From NCBI RefSeq assembly GCF_000425805.1, contig NZ_KE384459.1, positions 98,154-162,153 on the forward strand: DNA of 64,000 bases, read 5' to 3'. The notes under the pieces were generated by a model. It was given only the letters and a program-made list of their open reading frames with translations, was not told the DNA's origin and ran no database searches. This document shows positions 28,342-36,957 of the stretch, piece by piece. This DNA comes from Pseudomonas vranovensis DSM 16006. Its GTDB lineage: Bacteria; Pseudomonadota; Gammaproteobacteria; Pseudomonadales; Pseudomonadaceae. A program made the position numbers and the translations under genes. The stretch's first letter is position 1. Every line of letters begins with the position of its first letter.

Positions 28342-29733
28342 CTAATCAGACCTCTCCCAGCGTTTCATCTTCTGGACGATGGTTGCCTGGCTTACCCCGA
28401 GCGCTTTGGCTGCTAGGCGCGTGGTCTTGTGTACGCGCATTGCTGAAAGAATCGCGATCCGCTCTGCATTTTCTAGAACCTTGCGCAGCGGCAGGCGATT
28501 CTGATTCAAGCGATCATCGTGAAGGTTGAGAATTTCCTCAGGGAGATCCAAGGCCTCAATCGTGTCACTTTCGCAGACAACTACCAAACGCTCGACCAGG
28601 TTGATCAATTCGCGAATATTTCCAGGCCATGCATACTCGCAGAGCAGATCCAGGGTCTCTAGCCCCCACGTCATGTTGCGCTCATAGCGCTCGTTGAACT
28701 GCCTTAGGTAATGCTCCAACAGCGTGGAGATCTCTCCGGCACGCTCACGAAGCGCGGGAATGTGGATGGGCACCACGTTCAGTCGATAGTACAGGTCAGC
28801 ACGGAACAACCCCTGCCCTACCCTCTGTCGCAAATCATGGTGGGTGGCGCTTATGATTCGGACATCTACTTCGCGCAATTCAAGCCCACCCACTGGTATG
28901 AACTGGTTGTCCTCGATAACCTTCAGAAGCTTGACCTGAAGCGACAATGGAAGATCGCCAATTTCGTCAAGGAACAACGTTCCGTGATTTGCCAGCTCTA
29001 GGAGCCCCCGCTTCCCTTTGGCCGCTGCGCCAGTGAACGCCCCTGGCGCGTAGCCAAACAACTCCGCCTCGATCAGGTTTTCTGGCATTGCTCCGCAATT
29101 GAGCGGTATGAAAGGTTCCTTAGCCCGAGCGCTGGCATTGTGGATGTACTGAGCGACGAGGCTTTTGCCGACACCGGTTTCCCCTAACAGCAGCACCTTC
29201 ACGTCACTGCCTGCTACACGTCGTGCCTGTGCGAAAAGCGGGCCTGTTTGCGCCTGGTCAAAGACCAGCGAAGATTGAGCCAGTTTTTCATATTTTCCAG
29301 CATTCAACTGCGCTGTGCTCTGACGCAGCTTCTTGAGCCCAGCGAGTTCATCCCTTTCATGCTTCATGCGCAGAAGCTCGGTCATGTCACGTACGGCGCT
29401 GACGACGTAGCTGATGCGACGATCCTGGAAAATAGGTGTTGCGCTCACCAGCAGCTTCTTCCCGTTACTGAGGCTCTGCATAACGGAAACCGGAGCGCCT
29501 TGCTGGAGTACGCGTAAGGATGCGGATTGCGAAACGACACCGTCGCGTACCAGGTCGTGCATGCTGCGTCCAATGAGCTGATCGCTCTGCAGTCCAGTCA
29601 GACGCTCGTACGCGCTGTTTACCTTAACGGTAATTCCTACCCCATCCGTGATGTAAACACCGTCGTGCAGTGCGTTCAGAATCGTATCGAAGGTTTGATC
29701 AGTGAAGTTCACAGCGACGCTCTGAGCTAGCAA
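28342..29733 (-). CDS. PAS-domain sigma-54 enhancer-binding protein with Fis-type HTH
   Basis: A 463-residue activator. Residues about 10-115 form a PAS sensor (FDTILNALHDGVYITDGVG). The AAA+ domain (about 155-390) has Walker A GETGVGKS, the sigma-54 contact loop GAFTGA, Walker B TLFLDEIGDLP and the R-fingers. The C-terminal HTH (AAKALGVSQATIVQKMKRW) is TyrR/Fis-like. No receiver domain, so it probably senses a small molecule. The reading starts with a TTG at 29733; a GTG seven codons later is also possible, so the exact start is uncertain. It lies upstream of the lactonase operon on the same strand and its GC content is also lower than average. Confidence 0.87.
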   Translation of the reverse strand: MLAQSVAVNFTDQTFDTILNALHDGVYITDGVGITVKVNSAYERLTGLQSDQLIGRSMHDLVRDGVVSQSASLRVLQQGAPVSVMQSLSNGKKLLVSATPIFQDRRISYVVSAVRDMTELLRMKHERDELAGLKKLRQSTAQLNAGKYEKLAQSSLVFDQAQTGPLFAQARRVAGSDVKVLLLGETGVGKSLVAQYIHNASARAKEPFIPLNCGAMPENLIEAELFGYAPGAFTGAAAKGKRGLLELANHGTLFLDEIGDLPLSLQVKLLKVIEDNQFIPVGGLELREVDVRIISATHHDLRQRVGQGLFRADLYYRLNVVPIHIPALRERAGEISTLLEHYLRQFNERYERNMTWGLETLDLLCEYAWPGNIRELINLVERLVVVCESDTIEALDLPEEILNLHDDRLNQNRLPLRKVLENAERIAILSAMRVHKTTRLAAKALGVSQATIVQKMKRWERSD

Positions 29734-29839
29734 AAACGTTAGTGTAAGACGTTTGCTCGCGCAGTGACCCTACACTTTCAGAGATAGCGGCAGGCGTGAA
29801 GCCATGCTACCGCGGGACACGCCCGCGCCTACCGGGGGT

Positions 29840-31216
29840 TCAGCACTCGACGAAGGCAACCGCCAGGCCGCCGCGCGAGGTCTCCTTGTAGTTGGCATGC
29901 ATGTCGGCGCCGGTGTCGCGCATGGTGCGGATCACCCGGTCCAGCGAGATGAAGTGTTCGCCGTTACCGCGCAGGGCCATCTGCACGGCGTTGATAGCCT
30001 TGACCGCAGCAATGGCGTTGCGCTCGATGCAAGGCACCTGGACCAGGCCCCCGACCGGGTCGCAGGTCAAGCCCAGGTTGTGTTCAAGGGCGATTTCGGC
30101 GGCGTTTTCCACCTGCATGGGCGTTGCGCCCAACACGTCTGCCAGCCCCGCCGCGGCCATGGCACAGGCAGACCCCACCTCGCCCTGGCAACCGACTTCG
30201 GCACCCGAGATCGAGGCGTTTTTCTTGCACAGGATGCCCACGGCAGCGGCGCTGAGCAGGAAGTCGACAATGTCGTTGTCGCAGGTCTCGGGGTTGAACT
30301 TCATGTAGTAGTGCAGCACGGCGGGGATGATGCCCGCGGCGCCATTGGTAGGCGCGGTCACCATGCGCCCGCCGGCGGCGTTCTCTTCGTTGACCGCCAG
30401 CGCAAACAGGTTGACCCACTCCATGGCACTCAGGGTCGAGCCGATCACGTTGGGCTTGCCCAGTTCCTGCAAGCTGCGGTGCAACTTGGCGGCACGGCGC
30501 TTGACGTTCAGCCCGCCCGGCAGGATGCCCTCGTTGCGCAAGCCGTTGTCGACACACTCGCGCATGGCCGCCCAGAGCTTGAGCAAGCCGCTGCGCACCT
30601 CGGCCTCCGGGCGCCAGGCGCACTCGTTGGCCATCATCAGCTCACTGACGCGCAACTGGTGCTGCTTGCACAGCGCCAGCAACTGCGCGGCACTGTCGAA
30701 ATCGTAGGGCAACTGCACCTGCTCGGCGGTGTCCTGTGCCTGGCCGATCTGCGCGGCCTCGACGATAAAGCCACCGCCCACCGAGTAGTAGGTCTGCTGC
30801 AGCAGGCAACCGTTCTCGCTGCTGGCTTCCAGGGTCATGGCGTTGGGGTGGTACGGCAGGCTTTCTTCGAGCAGCAAGAGATCACGGCTGCACTCGAAGG
30901 CAATCGCGTGGCTGGCGTCGAGCAGCAGCGTCTGGCTGGCGTTCAATTGCGCAATGCGCGGCTCGATGCTGTGCGGGTCGATCTGGTCCGGCCACTGGCC
31001 CATCAGGCCCAGCAGGCAAGCGCGGTCGGTGGCATGGCCCACGCCGGTGGCCGACAGCGAGCCATACAGGCGAACCTCCACCCGACTCACCTGTTCCAGG
31101 AGGCCCTGCTCGCGCAAAGCCCTGGCAAAGGTGGCAGCCGCCCGCATCGGGCCTACGGTATGGGAGCTGGACGGCCCGATACCAATCTTGAAAAGGTCGA
31201 AAACACTGATAGCCAT
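29840..31216 (-). CDS. sdaA: L-serine ammonia-lyase (iron-sulfur type)
   Basis: A 458-residue single-chain serine dehydratase making pyruvate and ammonia from L-serine. The N-terminus [20 protein letters not shown] is diagnostic, and cysteines in [29 protein letters not shown] (about 340-397) provide the [4Fe-4S] ligands. Length matches SdaA/SdaB. It is divergent from a LysR gene at 31363, which may regulate it in response to serine or glycine. Confidence 0.93.
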   Translation of the reverse strand: MAISVFDLFKIGIGPSSSHTVGPMRAAATFARALREQGLLEQVSRVEVRLYGSLSATGVGHATDRACLLGLMGQWPDQIDPHSIEPRIAQLNASQTLLLDASHAIAFECSRDLLLLEESLPYHPNAMTLEASSENGCLLQQTYYSVGGGFIVEAAQIGQAQDTAEQVQLPYDFDSAAQLLALCKQHQLRVSELMMANECAWRPEAEVRSGLLKLWAAMRECVDNGLRNEGILPGGLNVKRRAAKLHRSLQELGKPNVIGSTLSAMEWVNLFALAVNEENAAGGRMVTAPTNGAAGIIPAVLHYYMKFNPETCDNDIVDFLLSAAAVGILCKKNASISGAEVGCQGEVGSACAMAAAGLADVLGATPMQVENAAEIALEHNLGLTCDPVGGLVQVPCIERNAIAAVKAINAVQMALRGNGEHFISLDRVIRTMRDTGADMHANYKETSRGGLAVAFVEC

Positions 31217-31362
31217 GCTAATGCCTGCACGCTCAAGCGACGACTGTCACCCTGCGGCGTTGTGAAAAAATTGATGGGTGTCGCGAAGTTGCGCGATACT
31301 GCCCGGTCACCGTGGCATTGACCAACGAATCTTTCTAAGCAAGCCTTTAGCAGCACTAAACA

Positions 31363-32298
31363 ATGAGACGACAGATGAATGGCCAGATGTATGTCTGGCT
31401 CCACGTGTTTTCCTGTGCGGCGCGGCACCTGTCGTTCACCCGCTGCGCCGAAGAACTGCACATCACACCCGGTGCGGTGAGCCAACAAATCCGACAACTG
31501 GAAGAGCGCCTGGGCTTTCGCCTGTTCTTGCGCCGCGCCCGTGGCGTGGAACTGACGGCCGAAGGCCAGCGCCTGGCGCAGACGGTCAGCGAAGCCTATG
31601 GCAGCATCGATGCCGAATTGCGCCGCCTGGATGCCGGCGAGATTCGCGGCACCCTGCGCCTGCGCTCGATCCCCTCATTCCTGGCCAAGTGGCTGACCCC
31701 GCGCCTGCCGCGCCTGCAGCAACGCTACCCGGATATCCAGTTGCGCCTGGTGGCCGAAGACAGCAGCCAGGCCCTGCACGAGGGCGACTTCGACCTGGCC
31801 ATCGACCTCAACGACGGCAGTTACCCGGGCATGCATTCAACGCCGCTGCTCGATGAGCAGATCTTCCCGGTCTGCTCCCCGGCCCTGCTTCGCGGCCGCC
31901 CGCCGCTGCATGGGCCAGCGGACCTTGCGCACTATCCATTGCTGCACGACATTACCGCCTGGCGCGGCAGTTCCGAGTTCGCGGAATGGGAGTTCTACCT
32001 GCAGGGAATCGGCGCCGGCGACCTGGATGTACGCCGCGGCCATACCTTCAACCGCAATCATTTGACCATCGAGGCGGCCATTGCCGGGATTGGCGTGGCG
32101 ATTGCCCGGCGCACCCTGCTCAATGACGAGCTCGAGCGCGGTGCGCTGATCGTGCCGTTCGGCTCGGCCATCGCCAACCACAAGCGCTATGTATTGCACT
32201 ACCCGCCCGGCGGCCTGGCGCATCCCGGCGTGCGGGCGGTACACGACTGGCTGGTGGAGGAAGCAGGCGGCTTCCGCACCCTGCACACGCCGACATAA
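31363..32298 (+). CDS. LysR-family regulator (GcvA-like)
   Basis: A 311-residue LysR protein with an HTH (LSFTRCAEELHITPGAVSQQ, then IRQLEERLGFRLFLRR) close to the GcvA/DsdC subgroup that controls amino-acid metabolism. An in-frame ATG four codons later (31375) is an alternative start and neither has a strong Shine-Dalgarno. The 146-bp gap to sdaA contains TCGCG-N6-CGCGA, a possible operator. Control of sdaA is inferred from divergence. Confidence 0.87.
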   Translation: MRRQMNGQMYVWLHVFSCAARHLSFTRCAEELHITPGAVSQQIRQLEERLGFRLFLRRARGVELTAEGQRLAQTVSEAYGSIDAELRRLDAGEIRGTLRLRSIPSFLAKWLTPRLPRLQQRYPDIQLRLVAEDSSQALHEGDFDLAIDLNDGSYPGMHSTPLLDEQIFPVCSPALLRGRPPLHGPADLAHYPLLHDITAWRGSSEFAEWEFYLQGIGAGDLDVRRGHTFNRNHLTIEAAIAGIGVAIARRTLLNDELERGALIVPFGSAIANHKRYVLHYPPGGLAHPGVRAVHDWLVEEAGGFRTLHTPT

Positions 32299-32301
32299 CG
32301 A

Positions 32302-34539
32302 TCAACCCGGCCGTTCGCGCTCTACCTGGGCTGTACGCAACCATTGATTGAACTGCTGGGCGGGCATCGGCCGGCCGATCAGGTAACCCTGTCCGTGGTC
32401 GCACCCGGCGTTGCGCAGGAATTCGTATTGCTCGCGGGTTTCGATGCCCTCGGCAGTGATGCGAAAACCCAGGGCATGCCCCAGGTCGATGATTGCCCGA
32501 GTAATCGCCACGCCGTCGTCATCGCCCGGCAGGTCCTTGATGAAGGCGCGGTCGATCTTCAAGTGATCGATCGGCAGCATCTTCAGGTACGCCAGCGACG
32601 AGTAGCCGGTGCCGAAATCGTCCACCGCCGTGGCCACGCCCAGGTGCTGCAACTGCGCCAGCACTGCACAGGCGTGTTGCTGGCTTTCCATTAACAGGCT
32701 TTCGGTGATCTCCACCTCGAGCATGCTCGGCTGCAAGTCGAAGCGCTGCAGGGCCTGGGTCAGGCTGGCGACATAGTCGCTGCGCTCGATCTGCAAGGCC
32801 GCCACGTTGATCGCCACCGGGCCTGGCAGGCAATCGGCACTGCGCCAGGCGGCCAACTGCGCACACACCAGCTCCAACACCCGCTCGCCCAACGGGATGA
32901 TCAGCCCGCTGCGTTCGGCCAGGGGGATGAACTCGGCAGGCGACACCAGCCCGTGCTCGGGGTCATGCCAGCGCAGCAACGCTTCGGCCCCCTCGACACG
33001 ACCGCTGAACAGATCGACCTTGGGCTGGTACCACAGTTCGAACTCGTTGTGCTGCAAGGCACGCCGCAAGGCGCGCTCCAGGCACAGTTGCTGCTGCAGG
33101 CGCAGGGTCATGTCCGGGTGGTAACGGCGCCAGGCATTGCGGCCGCTTTCCTTGGCCGCGTACATCGCCGTGTCGGCATGGCGCAGCAGTTCATCGTCGC
33201 TGTATCCGTGGGCCGGGTACCAGGCCAGGCCGATGCTGCCGGTAACCAAGGCCGTGTTGCCATTGAGTTCGAAGGGCTGTTGCAGTGTTTGCAGCAGGCC
33301 CTGCACCCGGGCCACACATGACGATTCGGTGCCGACCAGAAAAAAGGCGAACTCATCGCCGCCCAGGCGGCATACGCAGTCGCCAGGGCCGATCATTCGG
33401 GCAAAGCGCGCCGTCGCCTGCTGCAACAGCAGATCGCCCATGTGATGGCCGAGGCTGTCGTTCACCTGCTTGAAGCCATCGATATCCAGCAACAGCACCG
33501 CCAGGGATTCTGTATCGACGATGGCGCTGCACAAGCGCTGCTGGAACAGCAAGCGATTGGGCAATCCGGTGATGGCGTCATAATGCGCCAACCGCTCCAG
33601 TTGCGCCTGGGACTGCTTGAGTTCGCGATTGCGTAAATTGATCAGGTGGTTGCTGCGGTTAAGCTGGGCAACGAACAGGCTGAACAGCCCCGTGCATGTC
33701 AGGGCGAACAGGAACAACGGCGAGGCGAACAGGCTCATCGACGGCCAGCCACCCAGGGGGCTGGCCGCCAGTTGCCAGAGCCCACCGGGCACATCGACAT
33801 TGACGGTGACCGGATGGCGCTCGAACAACAGCGGGTCGCCCCAGATCATCCCGCCCACCGCGCCCTGGCCGTCGGCACCGCGCAGGGCCAGCTCGAAACC
33901 CGGGTCCAGGTCCAGCCCCGCGGCGCTCAGCAGGCGGTCGATGTCGGCAACGATGGAGACATTGCCCCAGTACAGCTTTACGCCTTTATGGCCCTTGAGA
34001 AACACCGGTCGCCGGTAGATCAGCCCGCGTCCGCCCTGGTACAGCTGCAACGGCCCGGCCAGCACCGGGCTGTAATGCTCTCGCGCACGCTGGAGCAACG
34101 GGTATTGAGCCGGCAGGTGGCGGTAGTCGACGCCGATCAGGCTCTGGTTGCCGTGCAGTGGGTAGACATCGATAACTTCATCGCCGGGTGCGATGGAGAT
34201 ATGGCGAATGTGCGGTACCGAGGCGATGGCCTGGCGGGCCATGTCGTGAAAGTGCTCGGGAGTAATCTGCCCGTCGGCGCTGATGAGCTGGGCGATGCCT
34301 TCGGTCTCGCCAAACGCCGAGCGCAACTGGGCCTCAAGCGCAGCACGCACACCGGATAAGCGCGCACTGGCATTGGCGATCACTTCGCTTTCCTGGCGCT
34401 GCACATCGAGGCGGCCGAGCGCTACCGATAAGCCGATGCCGATCAGGGCAAAGCCGATCGGCAGCAGGCGATTGAGGGTGGAGCGCAGACTCCTGGGCAG
34501 GACCAGACTGTCATCAAGGGCGAGGATTCTTGTGCTCAT
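32302..34539 (-). CDS. CHASE-GGDEF-EAL cyclic-di-GMP enzyme
   Basis: A 745-residue inner-membrane protein. An N-terminal TM (about 25-45) and a second TM (about 275-297) bracket a periplasmic CHASE domain (VDYRHLPAQYPLLQRAREHYS, GRGLIYRRPVF). The GGDEF domain has an intact RLGGDEFAFF active site near residue 391, and the EAL domain has EGAEALLRWHD near 518 and DDFGTGYSSLAYLKMLP. Both motifs are intact, so it could make or degrade c-di-GMP depending on the periplasmic signal. Monocistronic, its stop 3 nt from that of the convergent LysR gene. Confidence 0.9.
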   Translation of the reverse strand: MSTRILALDDSLVLPRSLRSTLNRLLPIGFALIGIGLSVALGRLDVQRQESEVIANASARLSGVRAALEAQLRSAFGETEGIAQLISADGQITPEHFHDMARQAIASVPHIRHISIAPGDEVIDVYPLHGNQSLIGVDYRHLPAQYPLLQRAREHYSPVLAGPLQLYQGGRGLIYRRPVFLKGHKGVKLYWGNVSIVADIDRLLSAAGLDLDPGFELALRGADGQGAVGGMIWGDPLLFERHPVTVNVDVPGGLWQLAASPLGGWPSMSLFASPLFLFALTCTGLFSLFVAQLNRSNHLINLRNRELKQSQAQLERLAHYDAITGLPNRLLFQQRLCSAIVDTESLAVLLLDIDGFKQVNDSLGHHMGDLLLQQATARFARMIGPGDCVCRLGGDEFAFFLVGTESSCVARVQGLLQTLQQPFELNGNTALVTGSIGLAWYPAHGYSDDELLRHADTAMYAAKESGRNAWRRYHPDMTLRLQQQLCLERALRRALQHNEFELWYQPKVDLFSGRVEGAEALLRWHDPEHGLVSPAEFIPLAERSGLIIPLGERVLELVCAQLAAWRSADCLPGPVAINVAALQIERSDYVASLTQALQRFDLQPSMLEVEITESLLMESQQHACAVLAQLQHLGVATAVDDFGTGYSSLAYLKMLPIDHLKIDRAFIKDLPGDDDGVAITRAIIDLGHALGFRITAEGIETREQYEFLRNAGCDHGQGYLIGRPMPAQQFNQWLRTAQVERERPG

Positions 34540-34637
34540 AGGTCCATTATTTGCGCAGGCTTTATGCGTTATCGGCGTTCTGGACGCAAAATTGAGCGAG
34601 GCTGGCTTTTTTTAGCGCGCTGGCGTTATGCTCAAAC

Positions 34638-34649
34638 TGAAACGTTTCA
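34638..34649. promoter_or_regulatory. Cra (FruR)-like operator
   Basis: Perfect 12-bp palindrome TGAAACGTTTCA 29 nt before the chosen ATG of the GAPDH-like gene. P. putida Cra binds TTAAACGTTTCA at fruB, and to my recollection a glyceraldehyde-3-phosphate dehydrogenase gene is its other known target. LacI-family relatives such as PtxS use longer variants (TGAAACCGGTTTCA), so Cra is the best fit. Confidence 0.65.
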
Positions 34650-34678
34650 CCCATTATAGAAAAAGAGGTGCTGCGCCC

Positions 34679-36298
34679 ATGGACCGTCTGCTCGATTCGC
34701 TCTTTCCCACCGCCAACGAGATCCCCGAGGCGTACCGCCTGGGCGAGCCGCTGGAGCAAACGGAGTACCTGGTCAACGGCCAGTTGCAGCGCTGGGACGG
34801 CCCCCTGGCCACGGTACGCAGCCCGGTCTGGCTCAAGGAAGGCGATCAGGAAACACAAGTGATCCTCGGTAAAACGCCGCTGCTCGATGCCGACACCGCC
34901 CTCACCGCCCTGGACGCCGCCGTACAGGCCTACGACAAGGGCCGTGGCGCCTGGCCGACGATGCGCGTTGCCGAGCGTATCCTGCACGTCGAGACCTTCC
35001 TGGCCAGGATGCGCGAACAGCGCACTGCCGTGGTCAAGCTGCTGATGTGGGAAATCGGCAAGAACCTCAAGGACTCGGAAAAGGAGTTTGACCGTACCTG
35101 CGACTACATCGTCGACACCATCGGCGCGCTCAAGGAGCTGGACCGGCGCTCCAGCCGGTTTGAGCTGGAACAGGACACCCTCGGCCAGATTCGCCGCGCG
35201 CCATTGGGCGTGGCGCTGTGCATGGGCCCTTACAATTACCCGCTCAACGAGACCTTCACCACCCTGATCCCGGCGCTGATCATGGGCAACACCGTGGTGT
35301 TCAAACCGGCCAAGTTCGGCGTGCTGCTGATTCGCCCGCTGCTCGAAGCCTTCCGCGACAGCTTCCCGGCCGGCGTGATCAACGTCATCTATGGCCGCGG
35401 CCGCGAAACCGTCAGCGCATTGATGGCCAGCGGCAAGGTGGATGTGTTCGCCTTCATCGGTACCAACAAGGCCGCCAGCGACCTGAAAAAGCTCCACCCA
35501 CGCCCGCACCGCCTGCGCGCGGCGCTGGGCCTGGACGCCAAGAACCCGGGGATCGTGTTGCCCGAGGTCGACCTGGACAACGCTGTCAACGAAGCCGTCA
35601 CGGGTGCCCTGTCGTTCAACGGCCAGCGTTGCACGGCGCTGAAGATCCTGTTCGTGCATGAGGCCGTGGTCGAGAGCTTTCTCGACAAGTTCCAGCGCAA
35701 GCTGGCTGCGCTCAAGCCGGGTATGCCCTGGGAACCGGGCGTGAGCCTGACGCCGCTGCCGGAAGCCGGCAAAATCGACTACCTCAATGGCCTGGTGGCC
35801 GATGCCATCGACAAAGGCGCCCGGGTCATCAATGAAGGCGGCGGAGCCAGCCGTGGCTCGTTCTTCTACCCGGCGCTGCTGTACCCGGTGAATGCCCGGA
35901 TGCGCGTGTACCAGGAGGAGCAATTCGGCCCGGTGGTGCCGGTAGTGCCTTACCGCGACCTGCAGACGGTGATCGACTACGTGCTCGACTCGGACTTCGG
36001 TCAACAACTGAGCATCTTCGGCACCAGCCCGGCCGAGGTCGGCCGCCTGGTCGACACCTTCGCCAACCAGGTCGGGCGTATCAACCTCAATGCCCAGTGC
36101 CAGCGTGGTCCGGACACCTACCCATTCAACGGGCGCAAGAACTCCGCCGAAGGCACCCTCTCGGTTCACGATGCGCTGCGGGTGTTCTCGATCCGTACCC
36201 TGGTGGCCACCAAGTTCCAGGAGAGCAACAAGCAATTGATCAGCGACATCATCCGCAACCGCGATTCGAGCTTCCTGACCACCGACTACATTTTCTAG
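34679..36298 (+). CDS. NADP-dependent glyceraldehyde-3-phosphate dehydrogenase-like ALDH
   Basis: A 539-residue ALDH-superfamily protein resembling non-phosphorylating GAPDH. I start at 34679 (AGAGGTG upstream) rather than the longer frame, because the operator at 34638-34649 must lie upstream. The catalytic Cys318 is clear (SFNGQRCTALK), as is GPYNYPLNETF near 183-193. The block that normally carries the general-base Glu (LELGGKNP) reads LGLDAKNP at 283-290, so that Glu is not at its usual place. Family members oxidise GAP to 3-phosphoglycerate with NADP. Control by Cra/fructose-1-phosphate is suggested by the operator. Confidence 0.83.
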   Translation: MDRLLDSLFPTANEIPEAYRLGEPLEQTEYLVNGQLQRWDGPLATVRSPVWLKEGDQETQVILGKTPLLDADTALTALDAAVQAYDKGRGAWPTMRVAERILHVETFLARMREQRTAVVKLLMWEIGKNLKDSEKEFDRTCDYIVDTIGALKELDRRSSRFELEQDTLGQIRRAPLGVALCMGPYNYPLNETFTTLIPALIMGNTVVFKPAKFGVLLIRPLLEAFRDSFPAGVINVIYGRGRETVSALMASGKVDVFAFIGTNKAASDLKKLHPRPHRLRAALGLDAKNPGIVLPEVDLDNAVNEAVTGALSFNGQRCTALKILFVHEAVVESFLDKFQRKLAALKPGMPWEPGVSLTPLPEAGKIDYLNGLVADAIDKGARVINEGGGASRGSFFYPALLYPVNARMRVYQEEQFGPVVPVVPYRDLQTVIDYVLDSDFGQQLSIFGTSPAEVGRLVDTFANQVGRINLNAQCQRGPDTYPFNGRKNSAEGTLSVHDALRVFSIRTLVATKFQESNKQLISDIIRNRDSSFLTTDYIF

Positions 36299-36346
36299 TT
36301 GCCGTCCGTCCAGCGCCGAAGATTTTGATTTGCCCAATGGCCGAAA

Positions 36347-36362
36347 CTGTACAAGCATACAG
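36347..36362. promoter_or_regulatory. LexA-like SOS box
   Basis: CTGTACAAGCATACAG fits CTG-N10-CAG, inside a longer 10-bp inverted repeat (CGAAACTGTA / TACAGTTTCG). It overlaps a possible -10 (TGTACA) with TTGATT 17 nt upstream, and lies 44 nt before the ATG of the VOC gene. A simple terminator is less likely, as no T-run follows. Confidence 0.5.
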
Positions 36363-36406
36363 TTTCGCGCCATTAACCCACGGCGCTTTTAAGGAGGATC
36401 TATAAA

Positions 36407-36874
36407 ATGGCCGTCAAACCAATCCCCGAAGGACAACACAGCATCACCCCCTACCTGGGCATCAAGGATGCCGCCAAAGCCATCGACTTCTACAAGGCCG
36501 CGTTCGGTGCGGTCGAGATGTTTCGCCTCGACGGCCCCGACGGCCGCGTCGGTCATGCAGAGCTGAAGATCGGCGACTCCTCGATCATGCTCGCCGACCC
36601 CTGCGACCAGGCCGGCGGGCTGACCAGCAGCCAGTCACTGGGCGGCGCTGCCATTGGCCTGCACCTGTATGTCGAGGATGTCGATGCACGCTATGCCCAG
36701 GCCATCAAGGCCGGTGCCACCCAGGTCAGTGCCGTGCAAGACCAGTTCTACGGCGACCGCAGCGGCACCCTGAAAGACCCGTTCGGCAACCTGTGGTTCG
36801 TCTCCACCCACAAGGAAGACCTCACGGTGGAAGAAATCCGCGCCCGCGCAGCGAAACTGTTCGCCGGGCAGTAG
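36407..36874 (+). CDS. VOC (glyoxalase/PhnB-like) superfamily protein
   Basis: A 155-residue VOC-fold protein. The segments ITPYLGIKDAAKAIDFYKAA, GRVGHAELKIGDSSIMLAD and DRSGTLKDPFGNLWFVSTH are those of PhnB/YdeN-type proteins with two beta-alpha-beta3 modules. Reaction unknown; members include glyoxalases, bleomycin-binding and methyltransferase-like proteins. A very strong AAGGAGG precedes the ATG. It follows a LexA-like box and is closed by a hairpin at 36883-36915. Confidence 0.87.
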   Translation: MAVKPIPEGQHSITPYLGIKDAAKAIDFYKAAFGAVEMFRLDGPDGRVGHAELKIGDSSIMLADPCDQAGGLTSSQSLGGAAIGLHLYVEDVDARYAQAIKAGATQVSAVQDQFYGDRSGTLKDPFGNLWFVSTHKEDLTVEEIRARAAKLFAGQ

Positions 36875-36882
36875 CCTCGAAT

Positions 36883-36915
36883 GCCCGGCGGGCGAATGGC
36901 CGCCAGCCGGGCTTT
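36883..36915 (+). terminator. Probable intrinsic terminator after VOC gene
   Basis: GCCCGGC / GCCGGGC stem with an inner GC-rich loop, followed by TTT on the plus strand. Confidence 0.6.
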
Positions 36916-36957
36916 GCATTAAGGTGGCAGGCACAGGAAGGCTGGCCAGGATTGTCC

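Noticed and set aside
25429-29733. Genomic island with integrase or att sites
   Set aside because: The GC drop is clear, but no integrase, tRNA or direct repeats are seen at the edges, so only composition supports transfer.
29760-29840. Short inverted repeats (AGTGTA ... TACACT and CCGCGGG ... CCCGCG) between the activator gene and sdaA
   Set aside because: Arms are short or offset and no conserved motif is recognised; I could not assign a role.
36347-36362. Reading the CGAAACTGTA/TACAGTTTCG hairpin as a terminator of the GAPDH-like gene
   Set aside because: No T-run follows on either strand, and CTG-N10-CAG fits a LexA box better; terminator use cannot be excluded.
34562-36373. 603-codon minus-strand ORF opposite the GAPDH-like gene
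   Set aside because: The plus-strand protein has ALDH motifs and an operator and ribosome site at the right distance; the minus frame has none.
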